From Dasypus novemcinctus (lineage: Eukaryota; Chordata; Mammalia; Cingulata; Dasypodidae), in NCBI RefSeq assembly GCF_030445035.2, contig NC_080682.1, forward strand, positions 28,812,770-28,876,769: a stretch of 64,000 nucleotides of DNA. Reading direction: 5' to 3'. The position numbers and the translations under genes were made by a program. Shown here piece after piece: positions 12,291 through 24,900 of this stretch (positions within the stretch are counted from its first letter, which is position 1; every line of letters begins with the position of its first letter). The notes below the pieces were generated by a model that did no database searches, was not told the origin of the DNA, and worked only from the letters and a program-made list of their open reading frames with translations.

Positions 12291-13980
12291 AAAATCCAAA
12301 TCATTAAAACATATAACCAAGTCATAAAATATATGTGACCAGAGTCTTGAGCCAGACATTCTATCCTTTTGTGTAAATGTATTTGTTTTGTGATAAGTAA
12401 TATGCTTTCAAACATTATTTTATTCTGATTACATTCCACAAAACTTATTATGTTTCATAGGACTATAAATTTGGATTTTGTGATCATGTTCTAACTTTTC
12501 AAATTCCCAAAAGAGTATAAATTTTTAAAATTACTTTCTGTTTCATATATTTTTCTGGATGCTGAAAGAAAAACTACACTGGGTATGGCCAACTCAATAT
12601 TAACACCTGTTGAAGGGACTCAGAAGTTATAGAGAGAAATGAACAATGATTCTTAGAGAATTTAGTGAGATAGGGCCACACTTTAGAAAGTAATGAAAGT
12701 AGCTCCCATAAGTATTTTAATAGAAAGGAATAAAATTCCAGATATCTTGGACTCAACATTGAAACATTAAGTTTTAAGAGATTCATAGTAAAAGTTATCA
12801 TTTATTGAGCACATTCTCCAGAAATGGAATTTTGTGCATATTGGTTTATTTCATTTTTATAGCACCTCTCAAAGCCAATAAATGCCAGAGCTAAGATTCA
12901 AATCCAGTTTTCCTTTTTCTGTGTATCTACTCTTCACAGCTATATATTGCTTCCTATTATACCATGACTTAAGTCTGTACCTAACCCATGTTTTATATAG
13001 AAATAAAACAAGATTGTTCATATATATCAATATATTTTTCACCTTTGAAACAATAAGAAAATTATGAGAAATATAATAATCTTAAGTGGCTTCCAGATAC
13101 TTAGCTAGTCAAATAATGTTTAAAGAATTATTGTTTTCCTCATTATATGAAAATGTAAGTCTCTGAATATTTTAATGGGTCAAATATTTTCTAACCCTCT
13201 ATTGATAAAATTTAATAATAGCTTAAGCTTGGAAACAATTTTGTTGCTCTTATGTTCAACTTGGAAATTATCTTCAATCAGGAAAATGAAAGCATCCACC
13301 CAGTTTGGTATATTCTTACTTATCACTACATACATAAATTTTACATTTTCCATTCTCTTTTTTCTTTTCTAATAAGTGTGGGATTCTTATTCTTAGGTAG
13401 AATTCTACGTATATCAGATGTTGATGGATATATTCTATTAACATATACAATAAGCATAAACTTAATGCTTATGATACTGGGGATTTCATAACAGAATCAA
13501 ATGTGAGATTTTTAGTTCTATCTCCCAATATATCATGCAAATGACCTGAAATTTCCTTCCCCCCCCATAAAATTGCAAATGCAATTTAAGTACACTATGA
13601 ATATGGTTCATTTAGATTGCTTATATGTATTAATTTGATTGTTGTAATGCATAGAAGGTGCCCCAAGGGAAATATGTGCTGATTATTTTCTGACTCAATA
13701 CACCAATATGATGATTTACTCAAGAAGAAAGAGTAAATGGTTCTGTAGTAATGCACTAAATTTTGATATTTGTGATTGAATAGTGTGACTTGGTGTCTGT
13801 TTCAAAAAGATGTCTTATTAAAACATAGATTTTAACAATAAATTAAAAAGATCTGTGAAAGAGTGACAGTATTATTTCCAGTTGAACTAGGGAGAGGGAA
13901 TTGTGGATTAAAAAAAATGTAGGAAATAAGTATTTATCATGTAGACTGAAATAAAAACTATTTATTCAGAACTGACTATA
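12291..13980. other. Unassigned intergenic AT-rich sequence
   Basis: No gene, RNA gene or repeat recognised. Short open frames (for example 13252-13491) are hydrophobic by T-richness and have no family signature. Confidence 0.5.
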
Positions 13981-14019
13981 GAGTGTTTTCTTATCTCATT
14001 CCAGCAGATACTGGGATTG

Positions 14020-14620
14020 TATTTCCTAGTCATTGTCCATTTGGTTCTTCTCACATTTGCAAGAGGTTGACCAGTTCAGAGAAAGAAAGAATCCAGATTG
14101 TCTCTGCTCAGAGACTGTTGAGTCATCTTTATAGTCAACTGCAAAACCTTCCTGACTCTTTGTTTGTTGTATCATCAAGTGATCATCTGATGAATGAGGA
14201 GAGACGTAGAAGCATTTATGATTCTGGACAGAATGCAACAAAGCAGCATCATGACAGTTACGATAAAACAAGAAAAAAATAATAATCCTTATAAGATTCT
14301 TCTGAATCTGGAATACCAATTGCCCAGCCCAAGCCGAGGGAACAATTTATAGACCATGACAGTCAATGTTGGAAAGTCAAATAGCTTTTCATTTAAGGCA
14401 ATGCATAGCCTGTCGACTTTGTCTGTTTCATTAATCCAAGTAAAATGAGAAATATTAGCAATGAAATAGACACTGCCAGGACAGACCAACAGGAAACCTA
14501 GATCAGTGTGATTTTCCATCATTACTTGTGTCAGTGAATTGAGGTTGATATGCATTCCATCAAGGACAGAGATGGTAAACTTACTTATTTCTGTCAAAGT
14601 AATGATAAGTTTCACACAGT
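14020..14620 (-). pseudogene. Class I ERV env, transmembrane-subunit remnant
   Basis: A minus-strand frame (14615 to 14289) followed by a second frame shows a heptad-like N-terminal stretch (NSLTQVMMEN), a decayed immunosuppressive-domain region and HFTWINETDKVDRL. These resemble the region around the CX6CC of gammaretroviral-type envelope transmembrane subunits. The paired cysteines are lost and the frame is broken before the anchor. No surface subunit is recognisable. Product is nonfunctional. Confidence 0.6.
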
Positions 14621-14789
14621 CTTTTCTATTTTTAAGATTCCCAGCAATGGGAACAGTGCTCTTATTATTAGAATAAACAAAGAGTCAGCAATTATCCCAG
14701 GTTGGGTGCCTGAATACTTGGGTGTCCTCATTTTGTACCTCAAGCTGAGTTGGAATTTCCAGTCTTGGTGATTTATAGAATAACAGGTT

Positions 14790-14818
14790 TTTGTTTTGTT
14801 TTGTTTTGTTTTGTTTTG
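14790..14818. repeat. (TTTTG)n microsatellite
   Basis: Five or so tandem TTTTG units directly left of the solo LTR. Confidence 0.9.
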
Positions 14819-14856
14819 GATTATTTAAAAAATAGACAAGTCTTCAAATACTATAC

Positions 14857-15334
14857 TGTTGTAGAATTTGAGAGAAGTTCAATAATTTGAGTATAGAGAG
14901 GCCAGGACTCAGGAATGATTTTGAGAAGGAAAAATGGTTTATTGACGGCTGGCCGGACTTGGGAACTTCTGTTTGAATCCCAAGCCCCGAACAAGATTTT
15001 CAAACGTCTTTTATACAGAGAGGAAAGGCCAAATGGTCCCTTTGTTTCAGTTCTCAATAGGCTTTAATTAGCATATATATCTTCCACATCTTAGGTAAGC
15101 TTTTAGCATGGACTCCAGATATTCTAGATAAGCTTTTAGCATATTTACTTTTTGCATTTCCCTTAAATACTTAAAGTTTATAGCCCTTGCATTGTTAAAC
15201 TGTTTCCTGGGACTGGAGCCTGTCGACATTGTTCCTAAGGGCAGGACTGCAGCCTCTTACCGTTCCACACCCACAGCCTTCAGCTTAGGTTATCTCTGAA
15301 GAGACAAAGAGCCTTCCACCCATAGCCCACATCA
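14857..15334 (-). repeat. Solo LTR, class I ERV family A (copy 1)
   Basis: 478-bp LTR, antisense. On the plus strand it starts TGTTGTAG and ends CCCACATCA. ATAC flanks both sides (14853-14856 and 15335-15338), a 4-bp target-site duplication typical of class I ERVs. A second copy of the same family lies at 59001-59459 with its own duplication. It interrupts the old antisense ERV. Confidence 0.9.
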
Positions 15335-16229
15335 ATACCAGAAGTTGATGAAGTGTTGGTGTGAGACAAACAGGATCAGGCAACCTGGTCACAGAGGAAA
15401 TACTATCCAGTAGGACACATGGAGATCCAAGAGAAAAGGAGTTGCTCACAGCACATGGTCAGGACCAGGGGCTCACATAAACTGGATTACATATTTGGAT
15501 CTCTATTAGTTATTCTGAAATGGAAAGTATTTGGCCAATTAACCTATGAAAATTGTTAAATTAAAATTTAGAATTGCCTAGGGTCTGATAAACTGATTAT
15601 AATAATTGGTTCTTTTCCTGGAAAAGAGGAATGCTAGTAAAGTCAGAAGTTGAATTGTTTAAGGTTTATTACCCATATAGGTGAAAGTGGGCTCATTTGA
15701 GGAAATCATAATTTCCCAGGGGATTTTATCATAGGAGTCTAGTTTTGAATAGTATATCCACCAATCAGATTGTGGACAGTATCAGCTATTTGGTATAATC
15801 TAAAAATAGTATAAGAATAAGCATCCTCTGGCATAACAGTTATAATAATGAAGGAAGAAAAGAGTAAAATGGTCATTATCAGTGGATCACAACAATGGGT
15901 TATAGAAAATGAGAGGAATGACTATAAATAAGCAGATAAATAAAAACAGGAATTAAATAAGGGTCTTGGTCCAATGTCTTGGGTGGAAACTTTCTATTAT
16001 CTGTTGTCATATACTTGTTCCAAATATCTTGAGACAGTCGTGTATTACCAAAGAGCATCTAATTCTGGATGATCTCTGTGAATCCTCAGTTTGAGGTCCC
16101 CTATTGGAGTGACCTTCCAATAGTATGGAATTCTGAATAGCTTCTTTAATTGTTGAACATGAACTTAAGTGTTGACTCATGGGAATTTTACTACTATGAT
16201 TTTTGTAAACAATACCTGATAAAGTACCT

Positions 16230-17330
16230 TCCAATGAGATTCAAGGGCAGTTTTTCTCTGATAGACACCCTCTAAAAAGCAAATTATCCTAGTTGAAGAT
16301 CATGAAGAAGCTGTTTAAGAAAATATTCTATGAAGAAAACCTTAAACTTTGGTGACTGGATTTGGTATTGTACACGAGGTCCTTGGAATATTTTTCCAGG
16401 TTACATACAGTAATGCAAAGCCTAGTATTGGGAGTAAAATCCCTAAGTGCATGGACCTTCCAGCTACCAGTTCATAGGGAGAAAACTGATGTATCTCTCA
16501 GGGAATATATGACCATAAGGGCCAGTGAACATAACGTAGGCCAAGGAAGCTCAAGGATTTCTGAAAGATTTTTAATTTTGATTTGAGTTTGTCATTGATC
16601 CTTTCAACCTTTCTATAAGTTTGTGGGTTGTAAAGGACAGCATCTATTTTAGTGGATGGTAATGCTTATACAGTTCTTTTATAACAATTCTTATAAAGTG
16701 TCTGCCTAGATCATTTGATACAAAAGTTGGAATGCTCAAGTTTGGATACACAAAATCGAGCAGTATTTTTGGTGACGATAAAGACTAGCTTTTCAGACAT
16801 GAAATGCTTCCACTCATCCTAAAAATAGACTCACAATAATTAAAACATATTCAAACCCTGTGGAAGGTACAAGCTGGATAAAATTTATATGAAGCCCCCA
16901 AAGACCCATTGAACCTTTGGTTCCTAGCCATGTCCTTCCTTTACACATTCCCAGGATCATATTGTTGATAGGTGATGAACAGGAAATTAGCCTTAGCCAT
17001 CTTATTAAAGTTTTTCCACTAATATTGATGTAATACAGTAACTACTATGCTCATTCCATCATGAGTAAATTCATGGAGAAAATTGGCTAATATCCATTTG
17101 AAATATTACCAAATGGCTGTCTTAGAGATCCCCAGAGATACTCTGCATGATTTTTCCCCATTTTTCCTTTCCAAAATCAGGGACTAAATATTGATAATAC
17201 ATAATTTCCTGTTGAAATCCTCCAGAGATTAATTCTTTGAGGTCATACAAAGAATCACAACCTTAGTTAAGGCAAACTGTTTGGCATAACAATCTACCAA
17301 AGCATTTTGTTTCATTTAATTGTCTTTTTT
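16230..17330 (-). pseudogene. Class I ERV pol, RNase H C-terminus and integrase remnant
   Basis: On the minus strand, from right to left, the sequence reads ALVDCYAKQ-like (near 17300, RNase H end), then FIQLVPSTGFEYVLIIV (about 16875-16825, the integrase core around the first catalytic Asp). A degenerate YHP..K..ERL segment follows (about 16660-16590), then FSPYELVAGRSMHL (about 16480-16440, C-terminal integrase). The same-strand order and the motifs identify pol of a class I ERV. Stops and frame changes are frequent. Confidence 0.7.
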
Positions 17331-17500
17331 AAAATGAGCTTCAACCTTTTAATAGTCAGCTCTATAGGAATTAGGAGTATATCTAAAGTTTTGTCAACTT
17401 GTCCATTTTTTATGGTGTTTCCAAAAATGTGAGAAGATGCTTTTGTTGTAAAGCATCCCAAAGTCATGTACTATTCCAAAAGCATAACTTCTTTCTATAT

Positions 17501-18205
17501 TGTGTTGGTCAGTCAAATGGGTGCTAATGCAAAATACCAGAAATTGGTTGGTTTTTATAAAGGATATTTATTTGGGGTAGGAGCTTATAGATACCAGGCC
17601 ATAAGCATAAGTTACTTCCCTCACCAAAGTCTATTTTCATTTTTTGGAGCAAGAGGGCTGCCAAAGTCTGCCAGGGTTCAGGCTTCCTGGGTTCCTCTGG
17701 GCTCAGCTCCTCTGTTTTCTCCAGAAGGTAAGCTGTAGACTATGAGTCTCTCTAGACTTTGCTTCTCTACTCAAGGTCAGCTATAGTCTATCAGGTGAAC
17801 AGCTCTGTCCTTCTCCCTGGGGTTTCTGCAGTGTCTAAGGAGCCATCTCTATTCCTCTGTGTCCTTCTCCTGGCTCAGGTCCTCTCTTCCTGAGGTTTGC
17901 TTCTCTTTCCTCTGCATGCTTACTTTCTGGGTCTCCAGCTTAAGATTTCAGCATCAAACTCCAATATCAAAACTCCAACATCAAAAACCCTCAACTCTGT
18001 CCTTTGCCATGCCTTTTATCTGTGAGTCCCCACCCATGAAAGGGTGGTAACTCCATGCCTTACAGGCACAAGAGGTTTACATGATTACTTAATCAAGGAA
18101 ACCAATGAATACAATATAATCTAATATGACTAGAGGAAAAGAACAATTTATAAACATAATCCAATATATCTTTTTGGAATTCATCAATAATATCAAACTG
18201 CTACA
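17501..18205 (-). repeat. ERVL-type LTR, family B (copy 1), antisense
   Basis: 705-bp LTR reading TGTGTTGGTCAGTC to AACTGCTACA on the plus strand (TGTAGCAGTT...CTGACCAACACA antisense). Flanks TATAT (17496-17500) and TGTAT (18206-18210) match 4 of 5, fitting a 5-bp ERVL target duplication. The same family occurs at 24942-25462, and its ends recur at 62228-62372 and 63928-64000. Confidence 0.82.
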
Positions 18206-18335
18206 TGTATATATATTTATTTACTTATTGTCTGATTTTTGACTAGATGACAAACATGCTTTGCCATCTGTTCTCATTTTTCTTCTGATATAGGATTATA
18301 TTCTAAAGAACAGCTTAAATTAGTGATAACATGTC

Positions 18336-18962
18336 TGTGATGGTTTGAATTTCTTTTCTGAGTCCCAAAGGAAAAAGATTATGTTTTTGAAATAATCCAT
18401 TCCTGTAGGTATGAGCTTCTTTTGATTGGACTATGTCAGGAGTAAAGTGACTCAGGCTGAGTCTTTGCCCTCTTGCTGGATCTGATATAAATGGAGACAC
18501 ATAGAGAGACACACAGGAAAATGGAGCTCTACCATTTTTAACCCTCCCATCTGATAGGACTAGAGGATGCCTAAACAATCAAAGAGCCTCAAAGTATGGT
18601 CCAGTGGAGCAGGTCGAGAGGAGTTGAGCCTTGCCATATGCCTTATAGCTAACAGCTGAACTTGGGAGAAAGTAGAGCAGCTGAGACTGAGAGAGGGGGC
18701 TGGAATGAGACAAGCCCTATTCCTGGTTGTTCACAGCTTTACCCCAGGAAACAGTAGATTCTGGAGGGTAAGGCAGAGTCCTCAGCAGACATCAGTGACC
18801 ATCTCCCTGCTCCATATGGCAGGATTCTGAGAAGGCATCTCTGCTGATTCCTTGATTGAGTCATTTCAAGGTCTCAGAAAAGTAAGATTTTACACTAAAT
18901 AAAATCCCACTATAAAAGTCGGTCCATTTCTGGTACTTTGCATTGGCAGCCCTTTGGAAATC
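18336..18962 (+). repeat. ERVL/MaLR-type LTR
   Basis: Begins TGTGATGGTTTGAATTTC and ends near CTATAAAAGTCGGTCCATTTCTGG...GGCAGCCCTTTGG. Both ends belong to an abundant LTR class in xenarthrans. The extreme 3' end is eroded. Confidence 0.72.
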
Positions 18963-19359
18963 CTATTTGATAATCTTCAGTTTCAGTCTTGATATATGAC
19001 CAAGAAAGGAAGCAGAATATTGCAATCACTCCAGAAGACTTCCTTATACTACTTATACTACTTAAAATAGTCAGGATTGGAAAAGTATTTTTCTTTCCAA
19101 TTTCTCCCTATGGCAATAGAAACATTTATCCTATGACTATTCCTCCTTTGTATTTTGAAAGCCAATAACTTGTTCTCAGTTTCACAGGTCCACGACCTGT
19201 GGAGAATTTTGCCCCAAAACTCTGTGCCTATAACTGATTTTGATGACATTTTGTACTTAATATTTTTACTAAAATGATTTACATCTTTTTGAAAAATTTT
19301 CATTGAATGTTATTTTGCATTTGGAAAGAACATGTATTTTGGGGGTCCATATGGTGGAG

Positions 19360-19846
19360 TGTGGAAGTCTGAGTCTTTTGCGGACCCCAGAAAATCCTGT
19401 TCCTGTATGTGTAAACCTATTGTAGTTGAGACTATTGATTTATTTATTTCATTTAAGGGCCTTTGATTATAATTCATTACCTAAGGTGGGTCTTAATCCT
19501 CTTACTGAAGTCCTTTATAAATGTAGGTATAAAAGCCACAGACATAGAAAAAAGTTGTAGAGACAGAAACACATAAGCTAAGAGGTAAGGCAGGAAGTGG
19601 AAATTAAAATCAACAGAACACAGACTTGGAAAAAAGCCACTTTATCCTGAAACTGAAAGCAAAGAGGCCTGGAAGAGGGGAGAGATGAGCAGATGCTGGC
19701 TCAGCAAGAAAGGATCTCTTCATGATGTTTTAATTTGGACACTTTCACAACCTCAGGACTGGAAACTTTAGCTGAACAAATACTCACTGCAAAAACCAAT
19801 CCATTTCTGTTATATTTCTTCCAGCAGCTTTTAGGAAACTGAAATA
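19360..19846 (+). repeat. ERVL/MaLR-type LTR
   Basis: Starts TGTGGAAGTCTGAG; contains ACCCCAGAAAATCCTGTTC, GGGTCTTAATCCTCTTACTG and AGTCCTTTATAAATG; ends after CCAATCCATTTCTG...CAGCAGC. Overall layout is that of MaLR-class LTRs. Confidence 0.75.
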
Positions 19847-19849
19847 TGT

Positions 19850-20705
19850 TCCTAATCTTAATCCTCTTTCCTGTGACTATAAGCTCTTTTGTAAATAGGA
19901 CCTCTTGAATATATTATTTTCATTTACTATGTGACCCAAAGGAATATGGGTAGATCTTAATATTTTTTAAAACTAACTTATTGAAATGTATCACCCACAC
20001 ACAAACATACATAAACAATAAGTGTATAGCAATAGTTGTGAACTTACAAAACAAACATATATAACATCATATAGGACTCTCATAACTCACCCTACCACCT
20101 ATACCTTGCATTGTTGTTAAACCTTTTTAACTAATGATTAAAGAGCATTGTCAAAATATTACTACTAAATAAAGTATTTTCCCCAACCCTCCCTATTATT
20201 ATTATCTTTACATTATTTATATATGAATATATATAAACAAGTATATAGTGAAAGTTGTGAACTTACAAAGCATACATGCATAATATCATACAGGGGTTCC
20301 ATACATCAACCCTCCACTAATACCTTGCATTGTCATGAAACGTTTGTTACAAATTATGAAAGAATATGGTCAAAATCTTACTAATTATAATCCTTATCTT
20401 ACATTTGGTGTGTTTTTCCCACAACCCACCCTATTATTATGTTTTGAATGTATTTTTTATGACAGAAGTTGTAAATTTATTAGATCTTAATATTAATGTG
20501 AACTTTATGAAGAGATGACACTGGACATCAGAGTTTGGAAAAGGAAGAAAACAAAAGTTGCTATAAACAAGTTGAGCAGACATTAGGAGAGAGACATCCC
20601 CATGTGAAATGAAGCAGAGTTACAAACCCAGAAACCCCAAAGATTGCAGGAAGCCATCACCAGAATTCCACAGACTTTAGGTAGTGTTTCAGTTTACTAA
20701 ATGCT
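19850..20705 (+). repeat. MLT1-like MaLR LTR split by a retrotransposed insert
   Basis: The left part (19850-19964: ATCTTAATCC...CCTGTGACTATAAGC...AAATAGGACCTCTTGAA) and right part (20481-20705: AGAGATGACACTGGACA...GCAGGAAGCCATCACCAGAA) are halves of one MaLR LTR. They are separated by a 516-bp insert flanked by a 14-bp direct repeat. Confidence 0.7.
19965..20480 (-). mobile_element. Retrotransposed insert with 14-bp target-site duplication
   Basis: TAGATCTTAATATT occurs at 19951-19964 and again at 20481-20494. The insert starts with a T-run (poly(A) read backwards), so it was copied in by L1-type machinery in antisense. Inside are two related halves sharing AGTTGTGAACTTACAAA and TACCTTGCATTGT. 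A third relative lies in the opposite direction at 32430-32556. Confidence 0.78.
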
Positions 20706-21189
20706 GCTAAGTGAGGTATTATGGGAACATGGTCAATGGGGTAGACAGATAAAGGTTAGCTCTTCCTAAATAACTTAGAGGTAGTCTAGGGCTGCCTTGG
20801 CGACCTGCTTTGGGGTACAGCAGACCAAGACACTGCTTCACAACTAACAGGAGAGTGGGGGACAGAGAGGAGGATGCTAAAACAGCAAATTGTGTTACTG
20901 ATCCTTCCAGCCACCTGGAAGGGTTCCCCTCCCCCATCCCTGAGATAGCAGGTGAGGGTAAAACTCCTGGCAATGGTATTTGACTAAGAGGAGAATAGAC
21001 AGCTTCTTCCTTGCCAGCACCTCAAGATACATATAGAGAAGAGGTTAAGGATAGTAAGAAGATGCTGGGAGAACATACTTGAGAAATTGTAACCATACAT
21101 AAAAAGATAATGGATATGATGGTGATGAATGGCAAAGTCCAAGAAGTCAGAAATACAATGGAAGCACATTTGAACAGGTAGAGGAAAGA

Positions 21190-21615
21190 CCTAACAATAT
21201 GGAAGCCAGTACATATGAAATCAAACAGATAATAGAAGAGATAGATAAAAAGATAGAAAAAATCCAGCAGGAACTCAGGGACTTGAATGACAACGTGAAA
21301 CATACAAAAATATGCATTCTAGCATCCCAGAGGGAAAAGAAAAGGGAAAGGGTACAGCAGGAGCATTGGCTGAAGTTTTCCCAACCCTGTTGAAGGAGAT
21401 GGATGTAAATATCCAAGAAGCATGCCACACCCAAAACATTATAAATCTTAACAGGCCTACTCCAAGAAATATACTTGTCAAAATGTCCAATGCTCAAGAC
21501 AAAAAGAAACCACTGAAAGCAGCAAGAGAAAAAAGAAACATCACATCCAAGGGAATCTCAATAAGATTAAATGCTGATTTCTCATCTGAAACAATGGAAG
21601 CAAGAAGACAGTGAT
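21190..21615 (+). pseudogene. L1 ORF1 remnant
   Basis: RNA-binding chaperone (ORF1p) remnant. A lysine/glutamate-rich coiled-coil-like stretch (EIKQIIEEIDKKIEKIQQEL) is followed, after a frame change, by the conserved C-terminal region: RPTPRNILVKMSNAQDK, then AAREKRNITSKG and LNADFSSETMEARRQ. It ends at a stop near 21614. An A/C-rich CAAAAAA array (about 21637-21670) and a decayed spacer follow. Confidence 0.75.
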
Positions 21616-21929
21616 GTGACATAGGTAAGGTATTGAAAGAAAACAAAAAACAAAAAACAAAAAACAAAAACACACTTCCAGCCAAGAATTGTCTATCCAG
21701 CAGAACTGGAATTCAAAAATGAGGGAGAGTTCAAAATATTCACAGACAAACAGAATCTGAGGGAGAATGTTAATAAGAAATCTGCATTTCAAGAAACACT
21801 GAAGAGAGTTCTCCATGTTGAAAGGAAAAAACAGGAGGGAGATAGAGTTGGAGAAGGGTGTAAAAATAACTAAAAAGACAAAATAATAATAATAATAGAA
21901 ACAATATATGACATAAACCCAAAGAAAAT

Positions 21930-24900
21930 ATGGCTAATCTAAGTAACTTCATAGCAATAATAACATTGAATATTAATGCACTAAACTCCCCAGTCAAGAG
22001 ACAACAGATTGAAAGAATGGATAAGGAAATATGATCCAACTATATGCTGTATACAAGAAACCCACCTTAAACCCAGGGAACCAAGAAAGCTGAATGTGAA
22101 TGGTTGGAAAACAATTTTACAAGCAAACAATAACCAAAAAAAAAGTGGGAGTAGCTATACTAATATCAGACAAAATGTAATACTAATATCAGACTTTAAA
22201 TGCAAAGTTATTATAAGAGACAAAGATGGACATTATATATTAATAAAAGGGGTAATCTTTCAAGAAGAAAGAACAATCATAAACATTTATGCCTTTATCA
22301 AGTTGTCTCAAAATACATGCACCAAACACTAGAAAAATTAAGTGAGGGAATAGATGTCTCTACAAATGTAGTGGGATATTTTAATATATCTTTATCACCA
22401 TTAGACAGAACATCTCAAGAGAGAATTAGTAAATAAACAAAGACTTTGAATAATACATTAGCAGATCTAGAGTAATAGACATATACAGAACACTACACCC
22501 AAATACAGCAGGATATGCATTCTTCTTGAATGCACAAAGATCTTTCTCCAAGATAGACCACATGCTAGGCCACAGAACAACTCTCAATGATTCAGAAATA
22601 TTGAAATTACACAAAGTAAATTATTTAACCACAATGGAATGGAGCTGGAAATCTTCAAAGGCCAGAGAACCAGATTAGGTACAAAGATATGCAAGTTAAA
22701 CAACACACTCTTAGACAAACAGTGGGCTAATAAGGAAATTGCAAAAGAAATCACTAACTACCTTGAAACAAATGAAAATGACAACATAACATATGAAAAC
22801 TTATGGGAAGCAGCAAAAGCTGTACTGAGAGGGAAATTCATAGTCATAAATGTGTATTATCAAAAAAGAAGAAAAAGCTAAATCAAAGACCTAACTACCT
22901 GGGGGAATTAGAATAAGAACAATAATCTAACCTCCCAAAAAGTAGAAAGAAGGACATAATTATAGCAGAATTAAATGAAATGAAAAATAAGGAAGCAGTA
23001 CAAAAAAATAAACAATATTAAAAGCTTGTTCTTTGAGAAAATCAATAAAATTGAAAAACCCTTAGCTAGACTAACAAAGACAAAAGGTAGAAGATGCAAG
23101 TACATAAAATAAGAAATGAGGAAGAGGATACCACCACTGACACCCCAGAAATAAAGAGTATCATAAGAGGATACTTTGATGAATTATATGTCAATAAGAT
23201 GGATAATTAAGAATAAATGGACAAATTCCTAGAAACACACAGGCAGCCTACATTGACAAATGAAGAAACTGATGAGCTCAAGAGACCAATCACAAGTAGT
23301 GAGATAGAATCAATCATCAAAAACCTCCCAACTAAGAAAAACCCAGGACAAGATGGATTTGTCAGTGAATTCTATCAGACATTTTGAAAGAACTAAAATT
23401 AATCATCCTTAAACTCTTCCCAAAAATAGAAGTGGTAGGAACACTGCCTAATTCATTCTAGGACACCAATATCACCCTAATACCGAAGGGAAAAAAAAGG
23501 ACACCACAAGTAGGAAAACAATAGACCAGTCTCCCTAATGAGTCTAGATGCTAAAATCCTCAACAAAATACTTGCTAATCACATTCAACAGCACATCAAA
23601 AAAAATTATACTCCATGCAGAATATTCAACAAAATACTGCACCCTTTTCTGATAAAAACACTATAAAAGATAAGTATAGAAGGAAACTTCCTCAATATGA
23701 TAAATGGTATATATGAAAATCCCACAGTTTACAACATATACAATGGTGAAATCCTAAAAACGTTCCCACTAAGACAGGAACTAGAAAAGAATGCCCACTA
23801 TCACCATCCTATTTATCAGTGTTTTAGAAATACTTGCTCAAGCACTTTGGTAAGAAAAAGATATAAAAGACATCCAAATTGGAAAGGAAGAAGTAAAAAC
23901 TTCTCTATTTGCAGATGACATGATCCTGTACAGAGAAAACAGTGAGAAATCTACAACACAACTTCTAGAGCTTATAAATGAGTTTAGGAAAGTCATAGGT
24001 TTTAAGATCAATGCACAAAAATCATTAGTTTTTCTGCACACCAATAATGAGCAACCTGAGGAGGAAATTAGGAAAAGAAAATCCCATTTACAATAGGAAT
24101 TACAAAAATCAAATACCTAGGAATAAATTCAAGTAAAGAAGTAAGTGACTTATATACAGAAAACTACACAACACTATTAAAGGAAATCAAAGAAGCTTTA
24201 AATACATGGAATAATATTCCCTGTTCATAGATAGAAAGACTAAACATCTTTAAGATGTCTATCCTACCCAAACTGATATACAGATATAATGCAATCCCAA
24301 TAATAATCAACACAGCATTTTTTACTGAATTGGAAAAACTAACTATGAAATTTATTTGGAAGGGCAAGATTTCCCAAACAGCAAAAGACATACTTAAAAA
24401 GAAAAATGAAATTGGAGGGATCACATTACCTGACTTTAAAACATACTACAAATCTACAGTCAACAAAACTGCTTGTTAGTGGCACAAGGATAGACATACT
24501 GACCAGTGGAATTGAATCAATATTCCTGATATAGATCCTTATATATACAGTCATCTGATATTTGACCAGGCCACCAAACCCACTCAACTGGGAGAGAATT
24601 TCCTCCTCAACAAATGGTGCTTGGGGGACTGGATATCCATATCCAAAAGAAAGAGGGAGGTACATTTCACACCTTATACAAAAATTAACTCAAGATGGAT
24701 CAAAATCTAAATATAAGAGCCAAGACCATAAAGACCTTGGGAGATAATGTAGGAAAAAATCTACAGGACATTGTAATAGGAAATGATTTCATGAACTTCA
24801 ATCCCAAAGCATGAGCATTGAAAGAAAAAAATAGAAAAATGGAACCTCCTCAAAATTAAAAAAAACTTTTGCACCTCAAAGATTTTTTCAAGAAAGTGAA

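Larger units (their letters stand above)
13990..17450 (-). mobile_element. Degraded class I ERV, antisense (env and pol remnants)
   Basis: On the minus strand the order is RNase H/integrase (17330 down to about 16230) and then env transmembrane subunit (14620 down to about 14020). That is a pol-env remnant of a class I (gammaretrovirus-like) ERV, with motifs closest to my memory of the HERV-H/HERV-F group. It is split by a younger solo LTR at 14857-15334. Both flanking LTRs of this element are unidentified. Confidence 0.72.

Noticed and set aside
21022-22039. Minus-strand hydrophobic frames across the second L1
   Set aside because: Antisense of the A-rich L1 strand gives T-rich, hydrophobic translations; no gene.
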